64,000 bases of DNA from GCA-016699445 sp964555055 (GTDB lineage Bacteria > UBA10199 > JACPAL01 > GCA-016699445). Each line of letters begins with the position of its first letter. Within the stretch, counting starts at the first letter, position 1. Below the pieces are notes generated by a model. It had not been told where the DNA came from. It did not search any database and worked only from the letters and a program-made list of their open reading frames with translations. The translations under genes and the position numbers were made by a program. Where the stretch lies: NCBI GenBank assembly GCA_964555055.1, contig CAZKQW010000011.1, positions 1 to 64,000 on the forward strand, read 5' to 3'. Shown one piece after another: positions 8,597 through 17,333 of this stretch.

Positions 8597-9595
8597 ATGA
8601 GCCCGGAAACACACCAAAGATCCGCCAACAAATTAGCCCATCTGAAGAAGCTGTCGAACGCGAAAGGCATCATCGCCGCGGCCGCCATGGACCAGCGCGG
8701 TTCGCTCAAGAAATCGATCGCTAAGGAGAAGGGTGTGGATCCCTCGGCGATCACCTACGACATGATGGCGGAATTCAAGACGGTCGTGACGAAGGTGCTT
8801 ACCCCTCATGCGACGGCCATCCTTCTTGATCCCGAATTCGGGCTCGAGGCCGCCAAAACGCGCGGCAATGCGGGACTTCTCCTCGCCTACGAATCGACCG
8901 GCTACGACCAGACGGGGCCCGGCCGCCTACCCTTGCTGCTGCCCACATGGACCGTCCGTCAATCCGTCGAGCACGGTGCTAACGCGATCAAAATCCTCCT
9001 ATATTATTCCCCCTTCGAAGATTCGAAGATCAACGAACAGAAGCACGCCTGGGTTGAGCGCATCGGAGCCGAGTGCGCCGCTTACGACATCCCTTACTTC
9101 CTGGAATTCGTCGGTTATCCCGTCGGCAACGTGGATGAGAAGAGCGTTCAGTTCGCCCAACAGAAGCCCGAGATCGTCCGCAAGAGCATGGAGGAATTCT
9201 CCAAGCCTCAATATAAAGTGGACGTCTTGAAGGTCGAAATCCCGGTGAACATGAAATTCGTCGGCGGCACGAAATCCTTCAAGGGCGAAGAAGCTTATTC
9301 CAAAGAAAAAGCCAAAGACCTCTACCGCGCTACGGCGGCCGTCACGAAGCTCCCCTTCATCTACCTCTCCGCGGGCGTCTCCGAGGACGAATTCCGCGAG
9401 AGCCTCGAGCTCGCCGCGGAAGCCGGCGTCTCCTATAACGGCGTCCTCTGCGGACGCGCGACCTGGAAGGACGGCATCCCCGTCTACGCCAAGGGCGGCG
9501 CGAGAGCCTTGGAGGATTGGCTCTCCGATAAAGGCGTTCAAAACATCAAAGAACTCAACAAAGTCCTCGATGCGAGCGCTAAAGCCTGGAAATAA
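8597..9595 (+). CDS. lacD: Tagatose 1,6-diphosphate aldolase (LacD-type class I aldolase)
   Basis: The 332-residue protein matches LacD, a Schiff-base aldolase that splits tagatose 1,6-bisphosphate into dihydroxyacetone phosphate and glyceraldehyde 3-phosphate and usually also accepts fructose 1,6-bisphosphate. The likely Schiff-base lysine is K212 in DVLKVEIPVN, and the preceding strand AIKILLYYSP is conserved. A GGGGAG ribosome binding site precedes the ATG. No lactose or tagatose pathway genes are nearby, so the enzyme probably serves as a stand-alone fructose-bisphosphate aldolase in central metabolism; that is inference. A 12-bp inverted repeat starts 8 bases after the stop. Confidence 0.88.
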   Translation: MSPETHQRSANKLAHLKKLSNAKGIIAAAAMDQRGSLKKSIAKEKGVDPSAITYDMMAEFKTVVTKVLTPHATAILLDPEFGLEAAKTRGNAGLLLAYESTGYDQTGPGRLPLLLPTWTVRQSVEHGANAIKILLYYSPFEDSKINEQKHAWVERIGAECAAYDIPYFLEFVGYPVGNVDEKSVQFAQQKPEIVRKSMEEFSKPQYKVDVLKVEIPVNMKFVGGTKSFKGEEAYSKEKAKDLYRATAAVTKLPFIYLSAGVSEDEFRESLELAAEAGVSYNGVLCGRATWKDGIPVYAKGGARALEDWLSDKGVQNIKELNKVLDASAKAWK

Positions 9596-9603
9596 CTGCC
9601 CAC

Positions 9604-9651
9604 TAAGTATGTCGATTTCTAGCAATCGCTTGCAATAATTCGACATACTTA
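9604..9651. repeat. Inverted repeat downstream of lacD
   Basis: TAAGTATGTCGA (9604-9615) is matched by its exact reverse complement at 9640-9651. A smaller GCAA/TTGC stem lies inside. No T-run follows directly, so this is a weak candidate for an intrinsic terminator and could instead be the end of a small non-coding element. The rest of 9652-9850 holds no gene that I can support. Confidence 0.5.
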
Positions 9652-9851
9652 AATATTTAGATTTTACATGGAAGATGAATTTGAAGTGGCATGATGAAGA
9701 AGAGCTGCTAACGTTTGCTCTCAATAATCCTCTATTGTCGCTAATCTCAGAAATGTTTCTTGATGCGGCAAGTCAACACCATGGGTTGTGATGAAAGTGT
9801 GGAAATAAATCTAACCTATCTTGACCCCAGCCATTTCATTTAGTACGTTGA

Positions 9852-9889
9852 AATGTATAAATATTAAATTAAATATACATTAAAATGTA
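9852..9889. promoter_or_regulatory. Probable HipB operator
   Basis: AATGTATA (9852-9859) and TATACATT (9874-9881) form a perfect inverted pair. A third half-site, AATGTA, at 9884-9889 overlaps the hipB start codon. The region is almost pure A/T. HipB-family antitoxins repress their own operon through such paired sites, so this placement fits autoregulation. Confidence 0.6.
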
Positions 9890-10226
9890 CAATAAGTCAA
9901 AAAGTCTCATTACTTCCGAAGCCACTCTTAGCCTTAAGAGCTGTGGGGAGTTGTTGGCCGAGGCTCGCAAAAACAGGGGTTTATCGGTACTCGCACTTTC
10001 AAAGCGAGCTGGCGTGGATCGTAGAACCATTTCTCAACTTGAATCCGGGCATCCGGGAGTCTCCATTGGGACTTTTTTTCAAGTGTTAAGCCTTTTAAAT
10101 CTCCGCGGCATTGAAGAGTGCCTCAAGCCTGAAAACGACCTTGAATCCATTGCTCTCCATATTCGTAAACTTAGAAAAGGCCAGAAGGTCTCAAATAAAA
10201 TCGCCGATAGTGAGGTGAATTTTTAA
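9885..10226 (+). CDS. hipB: HipB-family antitoxin, XRE-type transcriptional regulator
   Basis: This 113-residue protein has a clear XRE helix-turn-helix (about residues 22-75: GELLAEARKNRGLSVLALSKRAGVDRRTISQLESG). It is followed by one base of overlap (TAATG) with a hipA gene, the normal hipBA arrangement. HipB binds DNA and the HipA kinase and keeps both the operon and the toxin in check. No Shine-Dalgarno sequence is visible before the ATG, which lies inside the putative operator; it may be leaderless. Base composition is visibly more AT-rich than in neighbouring housekeeping genes, suggesting horizontal gain. Confidence 0.85.
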   Translation: MYNKSKSLITSEATLSLKSCGELLAEARKNRGLSVLALSKRAGVDRRTISQLESGHPGVSIGTFFQVLSLLNLRGIEECLKPENDLESIALHIRKLRKGQKVSNKIADSEVNF

Positions 10227-11407
10227 TGCCTCAGCGTGCCTATGTTTTTATTAACCTCAATCATGAATGGATTCCGTGCGGTCTTTTAGAATACCAAGAA
10301 GATGGGAATCGCTCTTCAGCTATCTTTCGTTACGGGAAAAGATATCTCGAACGAAAAAATGCCATCAGCATTGATCCTGTCCAACTACCCTTAGAAGATA
10401 GAAGTTTTGAAACACCCGAAGGTTTTGCTCTTTTTAACGGCATCCGCGACGCTGGTCCCGATAAATGGGGACGTTATTTGCTCGATAAAAAATTTTCACG
10501 TACTTTGAGCGAACTCGACTATATTTTACAAAGTAGTGAAGATCGAGTGGGCGCCCTCTCATTTTCATCTTCTCTCGATTTCATACCCTCACCTCTTCCT
10601 CAGAGGTTAATACTGGCCGAATGTTCAGAGGCCATTGAAGATGCCATCCATGCGCAAGAAACAGAAAAACTAAAACTCTATCTAAGCTACGGTCCTTCCT
10701 TAGGTGGAGCACGCCCCAAAGCGACCGTCCTCTGGAAAAAGGCCTTGTATCTTGCAAAGTTTTCACTTTCTCTCGATTCAAAAGATGAGCCCTTAATTGA
10801 ATATGCGACCATGAGCTTGGCAAAAAAATGCGGACTCAATGTTCCAGAAATCCATCTGGAAAAAATTCAAGGAAGATCGATATTCTTGATTAAACGCTTT
10901 GATCGTACCCTTGAAAGTCGGATTCCTTTTATTTCAGGCCTGACCATAACCGGGGCTCATGAAAGCGATTATAGTTCTTGGAGTTACTTATCCTTGGCGG
11001 ATGCCATCGTCCGCTTTTCAGAAAATCCTGACCGTGATCTTCGAGAACTCTTCAATCGACTCATTTTTAATATCGGCGTCTATAATAACGACGATCATTT
11101 GAGGAATTTTGGGTTTTTAGCCTCAGGGAAATATTGGAACTTATCGCCTGTTTATGACGTTTCTCCTTCGGTCATTCATACAAGCACCTACAATCTCGCC
11201 ATGACTTTAGGGCTTGAAGGTCGAAAAGCTTCTTTTGAAAATGCGCTGTCTCTGCGTGAGCGATTTCGACTCGACGCCCGCCAGGCCAAACATATCATTC
11301 AAAATATCCAAGAACATATCCATTCATGGGAAAAACATTTTAATAATTTGGGTGTTTCTCAAAAAGAAAGGATCATGCTCAAACCTAGTTTTCAGAAGAA
11401 GGTATGA
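10226..11407 (+). CDS. hipA: HipA-family serine/threonine kinase toxin
   Basis: The 393-residue protein has the N-terminal HipA subdomain (residues 1-110) and the HipA-like kinase core. Visible motifs are the Gly-rich GPSLGGARPK (156-165), the ATP-site Lys in YLAKFS (about 178), the catalytic loop NNDDHLRN (287-294) and the metal-binding Asp in PVYDVSP (D311). The best-known E. coli HipA phosphorylates glutamyl-tRNA synthetase and induces dormancy; the target here is unknown. All kinase motifs look intact. The 3' end overlaps the convergent PAP2 gene by 23 bases. Confidence 0.9.
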   Translation: MPQRAYVFINLNHEWIPCGLLEYQEDGNRSSAIFRYGKRYLERKNAISIDPVQLPLEDRSFETPEGFALFNGIRDAGPDKWGRYLLDKKFSRTLSELDYILQSSEDRVGALSFSSSLDFIPSPLPQRLILAECSEAIEDAIHAQETEKLKLYLSYGPSLGGARPKATVLWKKALYLAKFSLSLDSKDEPLIEYATMSLAKKCGLNVPEIHLEKIQGRSIFLIKRFDRTLESRIPFISGLTITGAHESDYSSWSYLSLADAIVRFSENPDRDLRELFNRLIFNIGVYNNDDHLRNFGFLASGKYWNLSPVYDVSPSVIHTSTYNLAMTLGLEGRKASFENALSLRERFRLDARQAKHIIQNIQEHIHSWEKHFNNLGVSQKERIMLKPSFQKKV

Positions 11408-12038
11408 TGCGAGACAGTAAAGGCTTGGGGATTGAAAAAGGTTTTTCGCGAAACTCCCACACGTATGCGATCCAGGCGACGAAACTTCCGACGACCGCGT
11501 CTGCGATATAGTGTTGTTTGACCAGCACGACGGATACCGCCACGAAGAAGGCGATGACGTACATCAAATACCCCACTTTTTTATGGTAGCGATGGATCAG
11601 GAAGGCGACGAGCCAGCAGTTGGAGACGTGCATCGACGGGAAGCAGTTATACGGGGGGTCGATAAAATAATAAAAATAAACCAAGAAATAAGCCCAGCCT
11701 TGGTTGGGATCGATATCCGGGCGCAACGTGTATTGCACGGGATAGATCAAAAAGACCACGTAATGGATGGTGGTGCTAATGAAGAAGCTTTTCACCATCC
11801 GCCGAAAGTATTGCAAATCTTCCACAAAAACATAGGCGAACGCCAATAAACCGAAATTCATCAGGTACGCGAAAATAAACGCCGGGTAGAGCGGGATGTC
11901 CTTCTCGAAAGGGAGGGCCAGCGTATGGATATCCGATCGGTAGCTCGTCACTTCCGCGATGATGAAGTAGCCCCCCAGGTAATACGTCATGATCAAAAGG
12001 AATTCTTTCGTCTTGAGGAGTTTTTCTCGGATTGTCAT
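11385..12038 (-). CDS. PAP2-superfamily integral membrane phosphatase/transferase
   Basis: This 217-residue protein has about six hydrophobic segments. It carries the PAP2 active-site motifs CFPSMHVS (residues 132-139, catalytic His137) and KQHYIADAVVG (174-184, His176 and Asp180), with a YPVQYTLRP segment (about 99-107) in place of the first motif. PAP2 membrane proteins remove or transfer phosphate groups on lipids such as phosphatidic acid, undecaprenyl diphosphate or inositol lipids; the topology resembles the inositolphosphotransferase-like subgroup, but the substrate cannot be assigned. Only 30 bases separate its start from the divergent coaC gene, so the two promoters must overlap. Confidence 0.85.
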   Translation of the reverse strand: MTIREKLLKTKEFLLIMTYYLGGYFIIAEVTSYRSDIHTLALPFEKDIPLYPAFIFAYLMNFGLLAFAYVFVEDLQYFRRMVKSFFISTTIHYVVFLIYPVQYTLRPDIDPNQGWAYFLVYFYYFIDPPYNCFPSMHVSNCWLVAFLIHRYHKKVGYLMYVIAFFVAVSVVLVKQHYIADAVVGSFVAWIAYVWEFREKPFSIPKPLLSRIIPSSEN

Positions 12039-12068
12039 GGGCGGGTCCCTTTGCTATAAAAATACCAC

Positions 12069-12623
12069 ATGCTCAAGAATAAAACCATCGTCCTCGGAGT
12101 CACGGGCGGCATCGCGGCCTATAAATCGGCGGAAATCGTGAGAAGTTGCGTCCAAGCGGGCGCGGACGTCCACGTGATGATGACGCGCGCGGCCAAGGAG
12201 TTCATCACGCCGCTCACCCTTCAAACCCTCTCGGGACATCCCGTGCATTCGGAGCTCTTTGATCTCACTCAGGAACAAGAGATCGGCCATATCTCGCTTG
12301 CTGATCGGGCCGACCTCATCGTCATAGCCCCGGCGTCTGCCGATATCCTCGCGAAGACGGCCCATGGGATCTGCGACGACCTCATCACGACCGTACTTTG
12401 CGCTACGCGAGCGCCAGTCCTTTTCGCGCCCGCCATGAACGTCCACATGTGGGAGAATCCGATCACGCAAGAGAACGTCAAAAAGCTCCAAAAACATGGC
12501 TACCGCTTCCTCGAGCCCGCCATCGGCGATCTTGCTTGCGGTTACACCGGCAAGGGCCGCCTTCCTGATCCTGAAAAAATCCTTGAGGCCATTTCCAAAA
12601 TGGTGTCTTCCAAAAAGAAGTGA
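12069..12623 (+). CDS. coaC: Phosphopantothenoylcysteine decarboxylase (CoaC)
   Basis: The 184-residue flavoprotein matches the N-terminal half of bifunctional CoaBC. It decarboxylates phosphopantothenoylcysteine to phosphopantetheine using FMN. Family features visible are the GVTGGIAAYK start (10-19), the conserved SGHPV His, the APASADI FMN-site segment (about 86-92) and the PAMNVHMW substrate-recognition clamp. In most bacteria this domain is fused to CoaB. Here a stop codon separates them, with a GTGA overlap to coaB in the -1 frame. No Shine-Dalgarno sequence is seen before the ATG. Confidence 0.92.
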   Translation: MLKNKTIVLGVTGGIAAYKSAEIVRSCVQAGADVHVMMTRAAKEFITPLTLQTLSGHPVHSELFDLTQEQEIGHISLADRADLIVIAPASADILAKTAHGICDDLITTVLCATRAPVLFAPAMNVHMWENPITQENVKKLQKHGYRFLEPAIGDLACGYTGKGRLPDPEKILEAISKMVSSKKK

Positions 12624-13279
12624 AGAAAAACATCCCGAAGCCCCTCAAGATCCTGGTGACCGCGGGCCCGACGCGCGAGTTCTTCGATCCCGTCCGCTTC
12701 CTGTCGAATCCGTCCACCGGCAAAATGGGCTACGCCCTCGCCGAGGCCGCCCGAGCCCTAGGCCACCGAGTGACCCTCATTTCAGGACCCACCCTCCTTT
12801 CGCCTCCGGCTCGCCTCTTCTCCTTCCAAAAAGTCGTCAGCGCCCGCGACATGTATAAGGCCGTCATGAAGTCGTGGGCGGAGATGGATATCATCATCAT
12901 GACCGCCGCCGTGTCGGATTACCGGCCCGCCAAGAAGTTCACCGATAAGGTCAAGAAGACGGGCCAAAAGATGAGCATCGATCTCGTGCCCAATCCCGAC
13001 ATTTTGGCGACTTTGGGGAAAAAGAAAAAGAAGGGCCAAATTCTGGTGGGGTTCGCGGCGGAAACGCAACGCCTTATCCCCAATGCCTTAAGTAAGTTAC
13101 AGCGAAAAAACCTGGATTACATCGTGGTGAATGACGTTAAATCTTCGCGCACCGGATTCGAGACGGATCAAAATGAGGCTTGGATGATCAGTTCGACAAG
13201 ACGATCGCAACGCCTTCCTTTCTCATCCAAAAAAAACCTAGCGCGAAAGATCTTAGCCTTATGCACGGCCCGGAATTAA
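12620..13279 (+). CDS. coaB: Phosphopantothenate-cysteine ligase (CoaB)
   Basis: The 219-residue protein matches the C-terminal half of CoaBC, which joins 4'-phosphopantothenate and cysteine using CTP. Conserved elements are the VTAGPTREFFDPVRF segment (14-28), the NPSTGKMG motif (29-37), AAVSDYRP (about 95-102) and the VGFAAET motif (about 140-146). Translation probably starts at the GTG that overlaps the coaC stop by 4 bases, giving translational coupling. It has the full set of motifs, so both halves look functional although the fusion is split. Confidence 0.92.
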   Translation: MKKNIPKPLKILVTAGPTREFFDPVRFLSNPSTGKMGYALAEAARALGHRVTLISGPTLLSPPARLFSFQKVVSARDMYKAVMKSWAEMDIIIMTAAVSDYRPAKKFTDKVKKTGQKMSIDLVPNPDILATLGKKKKKGQILVGFAAETQRLIPNALSKLQRKNLDYIVVNDVKSSRTGFETDQNEAWMISSTRRSQRLPFSSKKNLARKILALCTARN

Positions 13280-13353
13280 TTTTTTTCTAAGGATGGTTTT
13301 CCGCAACTATTCCACACGCCCAACGATCAACCTCCAGAATAAGGAGGTATACC

Positions 13354-14514
13354 ATGGGTGGAGATCCGATCCTTCGTAGGATGCTCGTTTGCGCGGCCAG
13401 AGGCTACGACCCGTCCCTGACTCTTCCGCTGGCCCAAGCAGTTCCCCAAGACGTGAAGGAAGCCCTGTATCAAGCGCGACAGGGTGGCATGAGGCCTTTC
13501 GATGTCTACGATCTTTTCCAGGAAAATAGGGGCTTTTTCTTCAGCGACGCCAATCTTCCGCCTCCATTCGTCCAACGTTTTCAAGAATCGCCTCCCTCGG
13601 GAATATCACCCGTGGAATGGCGGAAAGCCCAAGTCATCGCCATGAAAAGCCATGACATCCCAAGACCCCGGACACGCTCCCTATGGGATACGGATATCTA
13701 CGATGCGAATGCCGCACACCTTCTTAACCTCATTTTAGAGGAAGTCAGGAAATTGCGGAGCGAAGGCATCACGCCTATTGTCGTTTTCGATTTGGACGAC
13801 ACCCTTCTCACGACTCGCCACCGCGAAGTGGCCATCTATTTGGAGTACGCGATGAAGCACCAAATCCCGCGCCTCGCGGGCATCCAGATGGGACACATCA
13901 TCGGGTGGGATTTCCAGGAAATCATGATCAGGGAAATGGGATTCCATCCCGTCTGGGCGAACCATTATGGCCCCCTCATCAAGGAATTTTGGACGGAATG
14001 CTTCTTCGATAACGCGTATCTCCACCATGACAAGCCTTTCGCCGGAGCCCCCGAGTTCGTCAGAGATTTATACGAAGCAGGGGCTCGCATCATCTATATC
14101 ACGGGCAGGGATTTGGACATGCAGGAAGGTACTTTAGCTTCCATTAAGGACCATGGGTTTCCCTTACCCGATGAAAATCGTGTCGTCCTAAGAATGAAAC
14201 CGGAATCAAATAAGGAATTATCGCGTCAAGCGCACGGAGACGAAACCCGGCGCAAAGAACTCATCACCGCTTCGGACCGAAGATATAAGGAAACCGTCGT
14301 CCCGGAAGTAGCGGCCATGGGCTATATTGTTGCTTCTTTCGAAAACGAACCCAAAAACGCCAACGGCTTCTACAAACTATTTCACGAAGCACGAGGGGAC
14401 AATGGAGTAGACCGAGGTCGCGCCGTCTTTATCGGGACGAAAGCCGCCTACCCCAATATTCCACTCCACCCTAGTATCCTAAGAATACCCAGTTATTTAC
14501 GCTCACGTTGGTAA
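13354..14514 (+). CDS. HAD-superfamily protein with long N-terminal extension, 386 aa
   Basis: The C-terminal part is a HAD-type hydrolase: motif I is VVFDLDDTL (residues 143-151, nucleophile Asp146 and acid/base Asp148) and motif II is IIYITGR (about 249-255, with Thr). The likely motif III lysine and the late acidic motif (SFENEPKN, about 331-338) are also visible. Residues 1-130 match nothing I know. HAD enzymes are mostly phosphatases; the substrate here is unknown. A very strong AAGGAGGT ribosome binding site lies just before the ATG, suggesting high expression. There is no signal peptide. Confidence 0.75.
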   Translation: MGGDPILRRMLVCAARGYDPSLTLPLAQAVPQDVKEALYQARQGGMRPFDVYDLFQENRGFFFSDANLPPPFVQRFQESPPSGISPVEWRKAQVIAMKSHDIPRPRTRSLWDTDIYDANAAHLLNLILEEVRKLRSEGITPIVVFDLDDTLLTTRHREVAIYLEYAMKHQIPRLAGIQMGHIIGWDFQEIMIREMGFHPVWANHYGPLIKEFWTECFFDNAYLHHDKPFAGAPEFVRDLYEAGARIIYITGRDLDMQEGTLASIKDHGFPLPDENRVVLRMKPESNKELSRQAHGDETRRKELITASDRRYKETVVPEVAAMGYIVASFENEPKNANGFYKLFHEARGDNGVDRGRAVFIGTKAAYPNIPLHPSILRIPSYLRSRW

Positions 14515-14578
14515 ATTCTAAGGCGCACCTCACAAATTTTCGTGGCGATTTTTCACGGGCACGAGTAACCCGCTTCCC

Positions 14579-15310
14579 ATGACTGGGAATCAAGTCACTA
14601 AAAAAGATCTGAGACGCTTCAAAGAATGGGGCATCGAACATGTTTACGTCGATAAGTCCGCGTCACGCGCTGCAATTCGCGCCGTAACCCCAGCGGTAGC
14701 TCCCGCCAAACATACCGAGAGGCCGTTCACCCAACCCATACCGGAAAGTTTAGACGCGATCCGCGCCCTGATCGGGGACTGCACGCGGTGCAAGCTCTGC
14801 GAGAAGCGTACGAACATCGTCTTCGGTGTGGGCAATCCGAAGGCCGAGCTCATGTTCGTTGGGGAAGCTCCGGGGCATGATGAAGATCTCAAGGCCGAGC
14901 CGTTCGTGGGGCGTGCCGGGCAGTTATTGACGAAGATGATCGCGGCGATGGGATTCTCGCGCGATGACGTCTACATCGCGAACATCATCAAGTGCCGCCC
15001 GCCCGACAACCGCTACCCCGAGGACGACGAGGTCGCCCAGTGCTTGCCATTTTTGAAGCAGCAAATCGCCGTCATCCGGCCTAAGATCATCGTGTCGCTT
15101 GGAAATCTCGCGACGCAGCGCTTGCTGCAGACGAAGGTCGGCATCACGGCCCTGCACGGGAGGTTCAAGGAGTTCGAAGGCATCCCTCTGATGCCCACCT
15201 ACCATCCCGCGTTTTTATTGAGAAACCCCAACATGAAGAAGCCCTGTTGGGAAGACTTGCAGAAGGTTATGGCCTTCTTGAACCCGCCTTCGCCAGCCTC
15301 AAGGCGATAG
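14579..15310 (+). CDS. udg: Uracil-DNA glycosylase, type 4 (iron-sulfur)
   Basis: This is a 243-residue family 4 uracil-DNA glycosylase, which removes uracil from DNA to begin base-excision repair. The cluster cysteines are visible at C68, C71 (with C74 nearby), C139 (IIKCRPP) and C155. The active-site motif GEAPG (95-99) and the second motif YHPAFLLRN near residue 207 are intact. An N-terminal stretch of about 55 residues precedes the catalytic domain, as in some phage-polymerase-like UDG relatives. The last 44 bases overlap the convergent GAF-domain gene. Confidence 0.92.
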   Translation: MTGNQVTKKDLRRFKEWGIEHVYVDKSASRAAIRAVTPAVAPAKHTERPFTQPIPESLDAIRALIGDCTRCKLCEKRTNIVFGVGNPKAELMFVGEAPGHDEDLKAEPFVGRAGQLLTKMIAAMGFSRDDVYIANIIKCRPPDNRYPEDDEVAQCLPFLKQQIAVIRPKIIVSLGNLATQRLLQTKVGITALHGRFKEFEGIPLMPTYHPAFLLRNPNMKKPCWEDLQKVMAFLNPPSPASRR

Positions 15311-16121
15311 AGAGCTCCGCGCTCAGCGTCTGCAGAAAGAGCCTCTCTTGCGTCGAGAAGCGGTCCACGCCCTTGCGGAACATGTTCAAGACGCCGACGA
15401 TCTGATTCTGGAACACGAGAGGGATGGAGAAGAACGACCCGTCTTCCTCCTTCTCCCCTTTGTAATGCCGGTATCCGGGCTCGGAACGCGTATCGGGAAT
15501 ATAAATGGGCTTCGAGGATTCCAAGACTTGGCCGGTGATCCCCTCGCCCGCCTTGAAGCACATGCCCTTCACTCTTTGGTTATCCGCGAAGCCCCGCGCT
15601 GCCTTCACGCACGCGCTCTGGGTCTCCTCCTCGAACACCAGAAACGTGAACTCCTCGAAGCCTAATTTTTCATACAGAAATTGCTCCAACACCAAATAGA
15701 GTTCGTCGAGGACGACGACCGAACCCACCGTTTGGGAAAAGTCATGGAGGATGGAGAGCTCTTTCAACCGGGCTTCCAACTCGCGGTTGGTCGCCTCGAT
15801 CACCTGGTTCTTCCGCTGCAGCTCTTCTTGATGCCGGAGGCGTTGTTCGGCCGCGACGAGCTGGCGTTCCGACTCGAGCTTGAAGGCGTCGAGCTTGGTG
15901 ATCTGTTCCAAAAGTTGATTGAAACTTTTCGCCAATTTCCCGATAACAACGCCCTTCCATTCCGGAGCGCGCACGAGGAAGTCCTTGGTCGGCGCGAGCT
16001 CCAGGATCTGGATCAGGTGCCGCGTCGGACGGTCGACGAACCACCAGAAAAAAGCCAAAAACAAGAGGGCCGTCAAAAAACTGGAACTGATGATGGTGAA
16101 GATGACGAAAAGATTCGACAT
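15267..16121 (-). CDS. Membrane-anchored coiled-coil GAF domain protein
   Basis: The 284-residue protein starts with one transmembrane segment (about residues 4-28), followed by a HAMP-like linker and a long coiled coil (about 75-130, QRLRHQEELQRKNQVIEATN). A GAF domain fills the C-terminal half (about 135-275; AGEGITGQVLES and the VLNMFRK strand are typical). There is no kinase, cyclase or other output domain, so it may pass signals through oligomer contacts. The start codon overlaps that of the divergent SpoIID gene (shared CATG), an unusual arrangement. The 3' end overlaps udg by 44 bases. Confidence 0.82.
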   Translation of the reverse strand: MSNLFVIFTIISSSFLTALLFLAFFWWFVDRPTRHLIQILELAPTKDFLVRAPEWKGVVIGKLAKSFNQLLEQITKLDAFKLESERQLVAAEQRLRHQEELQRKNQVIEATNRELEARLKELSILHDFSQTVGSVVVLDELYLVLEQFLYEKLGFEEFTFLVFEEETQSACVKAARGFADNQRVKGMCFKAGEGITGQVLESSKPIYIPDTRSEPGYRHYKGEKEEDGSFFSIPLVFQNQIVGVLNMFRKGVDRFSTQERLFLQTLSAELSIALRLAKAGSRRP

Positions 16122-17331
16122 GAGCCTTAAGAACTATGGGAATCGCCTGTTCAAGTCAATTTCCCTTCTTTCCGTTTCCATTCTCTCTACGATTGTCCTC
16201 TGTCTTTCCGGGTGCGCTTCCTCTTCTCAGGGGGACTCCGCGGCCGGTAAGATGGGCGGTCTGGGAAAGACTGCGAAGTCCAATCCTCCCATCCGCATTT
16301 CCCTTGAAAACGGAAAAATCATTTCTATCCCCCTGGAAAAATACCTATTGGGCGTCATGTCGAAGGAAGTGCCGGTAGATTGGCCGCTCGAAGCCTTAAA
16401 AGCCCAAGCCGTCGCTTCACGCACCTACGCAGTCTACCGGAGACAGCACCCGCGAAATCCAAAATTCGACGTCTCCGCGACCACGGCGGATCAGGTCTTC
16501 GATAAAAAGCGGCACTATCCCGAACCCTTGATCGAAGCGATCCAAGAAACGAAGGGTGAAGTCCTGACGTATCAAGGGGAGGCTTTCGAGGCTTTTTTTC
16601 ACAGCACCTGCGGCGGCGCGAGCGAAAAGGCCAGTCACGTGTGGGAGGGCGATTACCCGCCTCCCGTCGAAGCGTCACACGCCGATCCGTTTTGTTCGGC
16701 GGCGCCGCACGACGATTGGACGTATACAGTTTCCGAGGAAACGTTGGAGAACATTCTCCGCGACAAAGGGTATGCGCTTCCGAAGGATTGGAACATCGGC
16801 ATCGACCGGAGCGACGAGTTCGGGCGCGTGCAGACGTTGACCATCGAATCCAGCACCGAAGGGCGTAAGAAAAATAAGTCCGTTCAGACCCTGAACGCCA
16901 ATACGCTCCGCGAGATGGTGGGCTACAGCAATTTGCACAGCACTCTTTTCGTTCTCTCCGAGGATGACAATGGGATCGTATTCACCGGGAAAGGCTCGGG
17001 ACACGGCGTAGGCTTGTGCCAATGGGGCGCCAAAGGACAGGCGGAGGATGGAAAAAATTACCGCGACATCCTGAACTTCTACTATCCCGGAGCCGATTTG
17101 ATGCCTTTAGATCAAAAGCTTATCATTAAGGAGAGCGACACCGAGAAACTCGAAACCCCAACCGCACCGACTCCTCCTCCGTCTTCTCTCGAAGACACGA
17201 CTCCAGAAACGACGCCCCCCACCCCTCCGAACGAGACTCCGGTGGAAGACCCGAAAAAATCCAGCACGTCGAAAAAACCGAAAAACGGCATCGAAGCCGT
17301 CATTTCGAATCTCCCCGACGCCGCCGAATAG
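16120..17331 (+). CDS. SpoIID/LytB-domain lipoprotein
   Basis: The 403-residue protein contains a SpoIID domain, a family that includes lytic transglycosylases acting on denuded peptidoglycan glycan strands. Family hallmarks are EKYLLGVMSKEVP with the catalytic-type Glu, ALKAQAVASRTYA, the FFHSTCGG motif and GSGHGVGLCQWGA. The start at 16120 gives a lipoprotein signal peptide with lipobox LSGC (Cys32); upstream in-frame codons lie inside the opposite gene. The C-terminal 70 residues are rich in Pro, Thr and Glu and look like a linker. Only 2 bases separate its stop from queA. Its start codon overlaps that of the divergent GAF gene. Confidence 0.85.
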   Translation: MSLKNYGNRLFKSISLLSVSILSTIVLCLSGCASSSQGDSAAGKMGGLGKTAKSNPPIRISLENGKIISIPLEKYLLGVMSKEVPVDWPLEALKAQAVASRTYAVYRRQHPRNPKFDVSATTADQVFDKKRHYPEPLIEAIQETKGEVLTYQGEAFEAFFHSTCGGASEKASHVWEGDYPPPVEASHADPFCSAAPHDDWTYTVSEETLENILRDKGYALPKDWNIGIDRSDEFGRVQTLTIESSTEGRKKNKSVQTLNANTLREMVGYSNLHSTLFVLSEDDNGIVFTGKGSGHGVGLCQWGAKGQAEDGKNYRDILNFYYPGADLMPLDQKLIIKESDTEKLETPTAPTPPPSSLEDTTPETTPPTPPNETPVEDPKKSSTSKKPKNGIEAVISNLPDAAE

Positions 17332-17333
17332 CC

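Noticed and set aside
16163..17303. Pro/Thr/Glu-rich tail of the SpoIID protein as a cell-wall sorting signal
   Set aside because: There is no LPxTG-type motif or C-terminal membrane helix; the protein already has a lipobox, so the tail is more likely a flexible linker.
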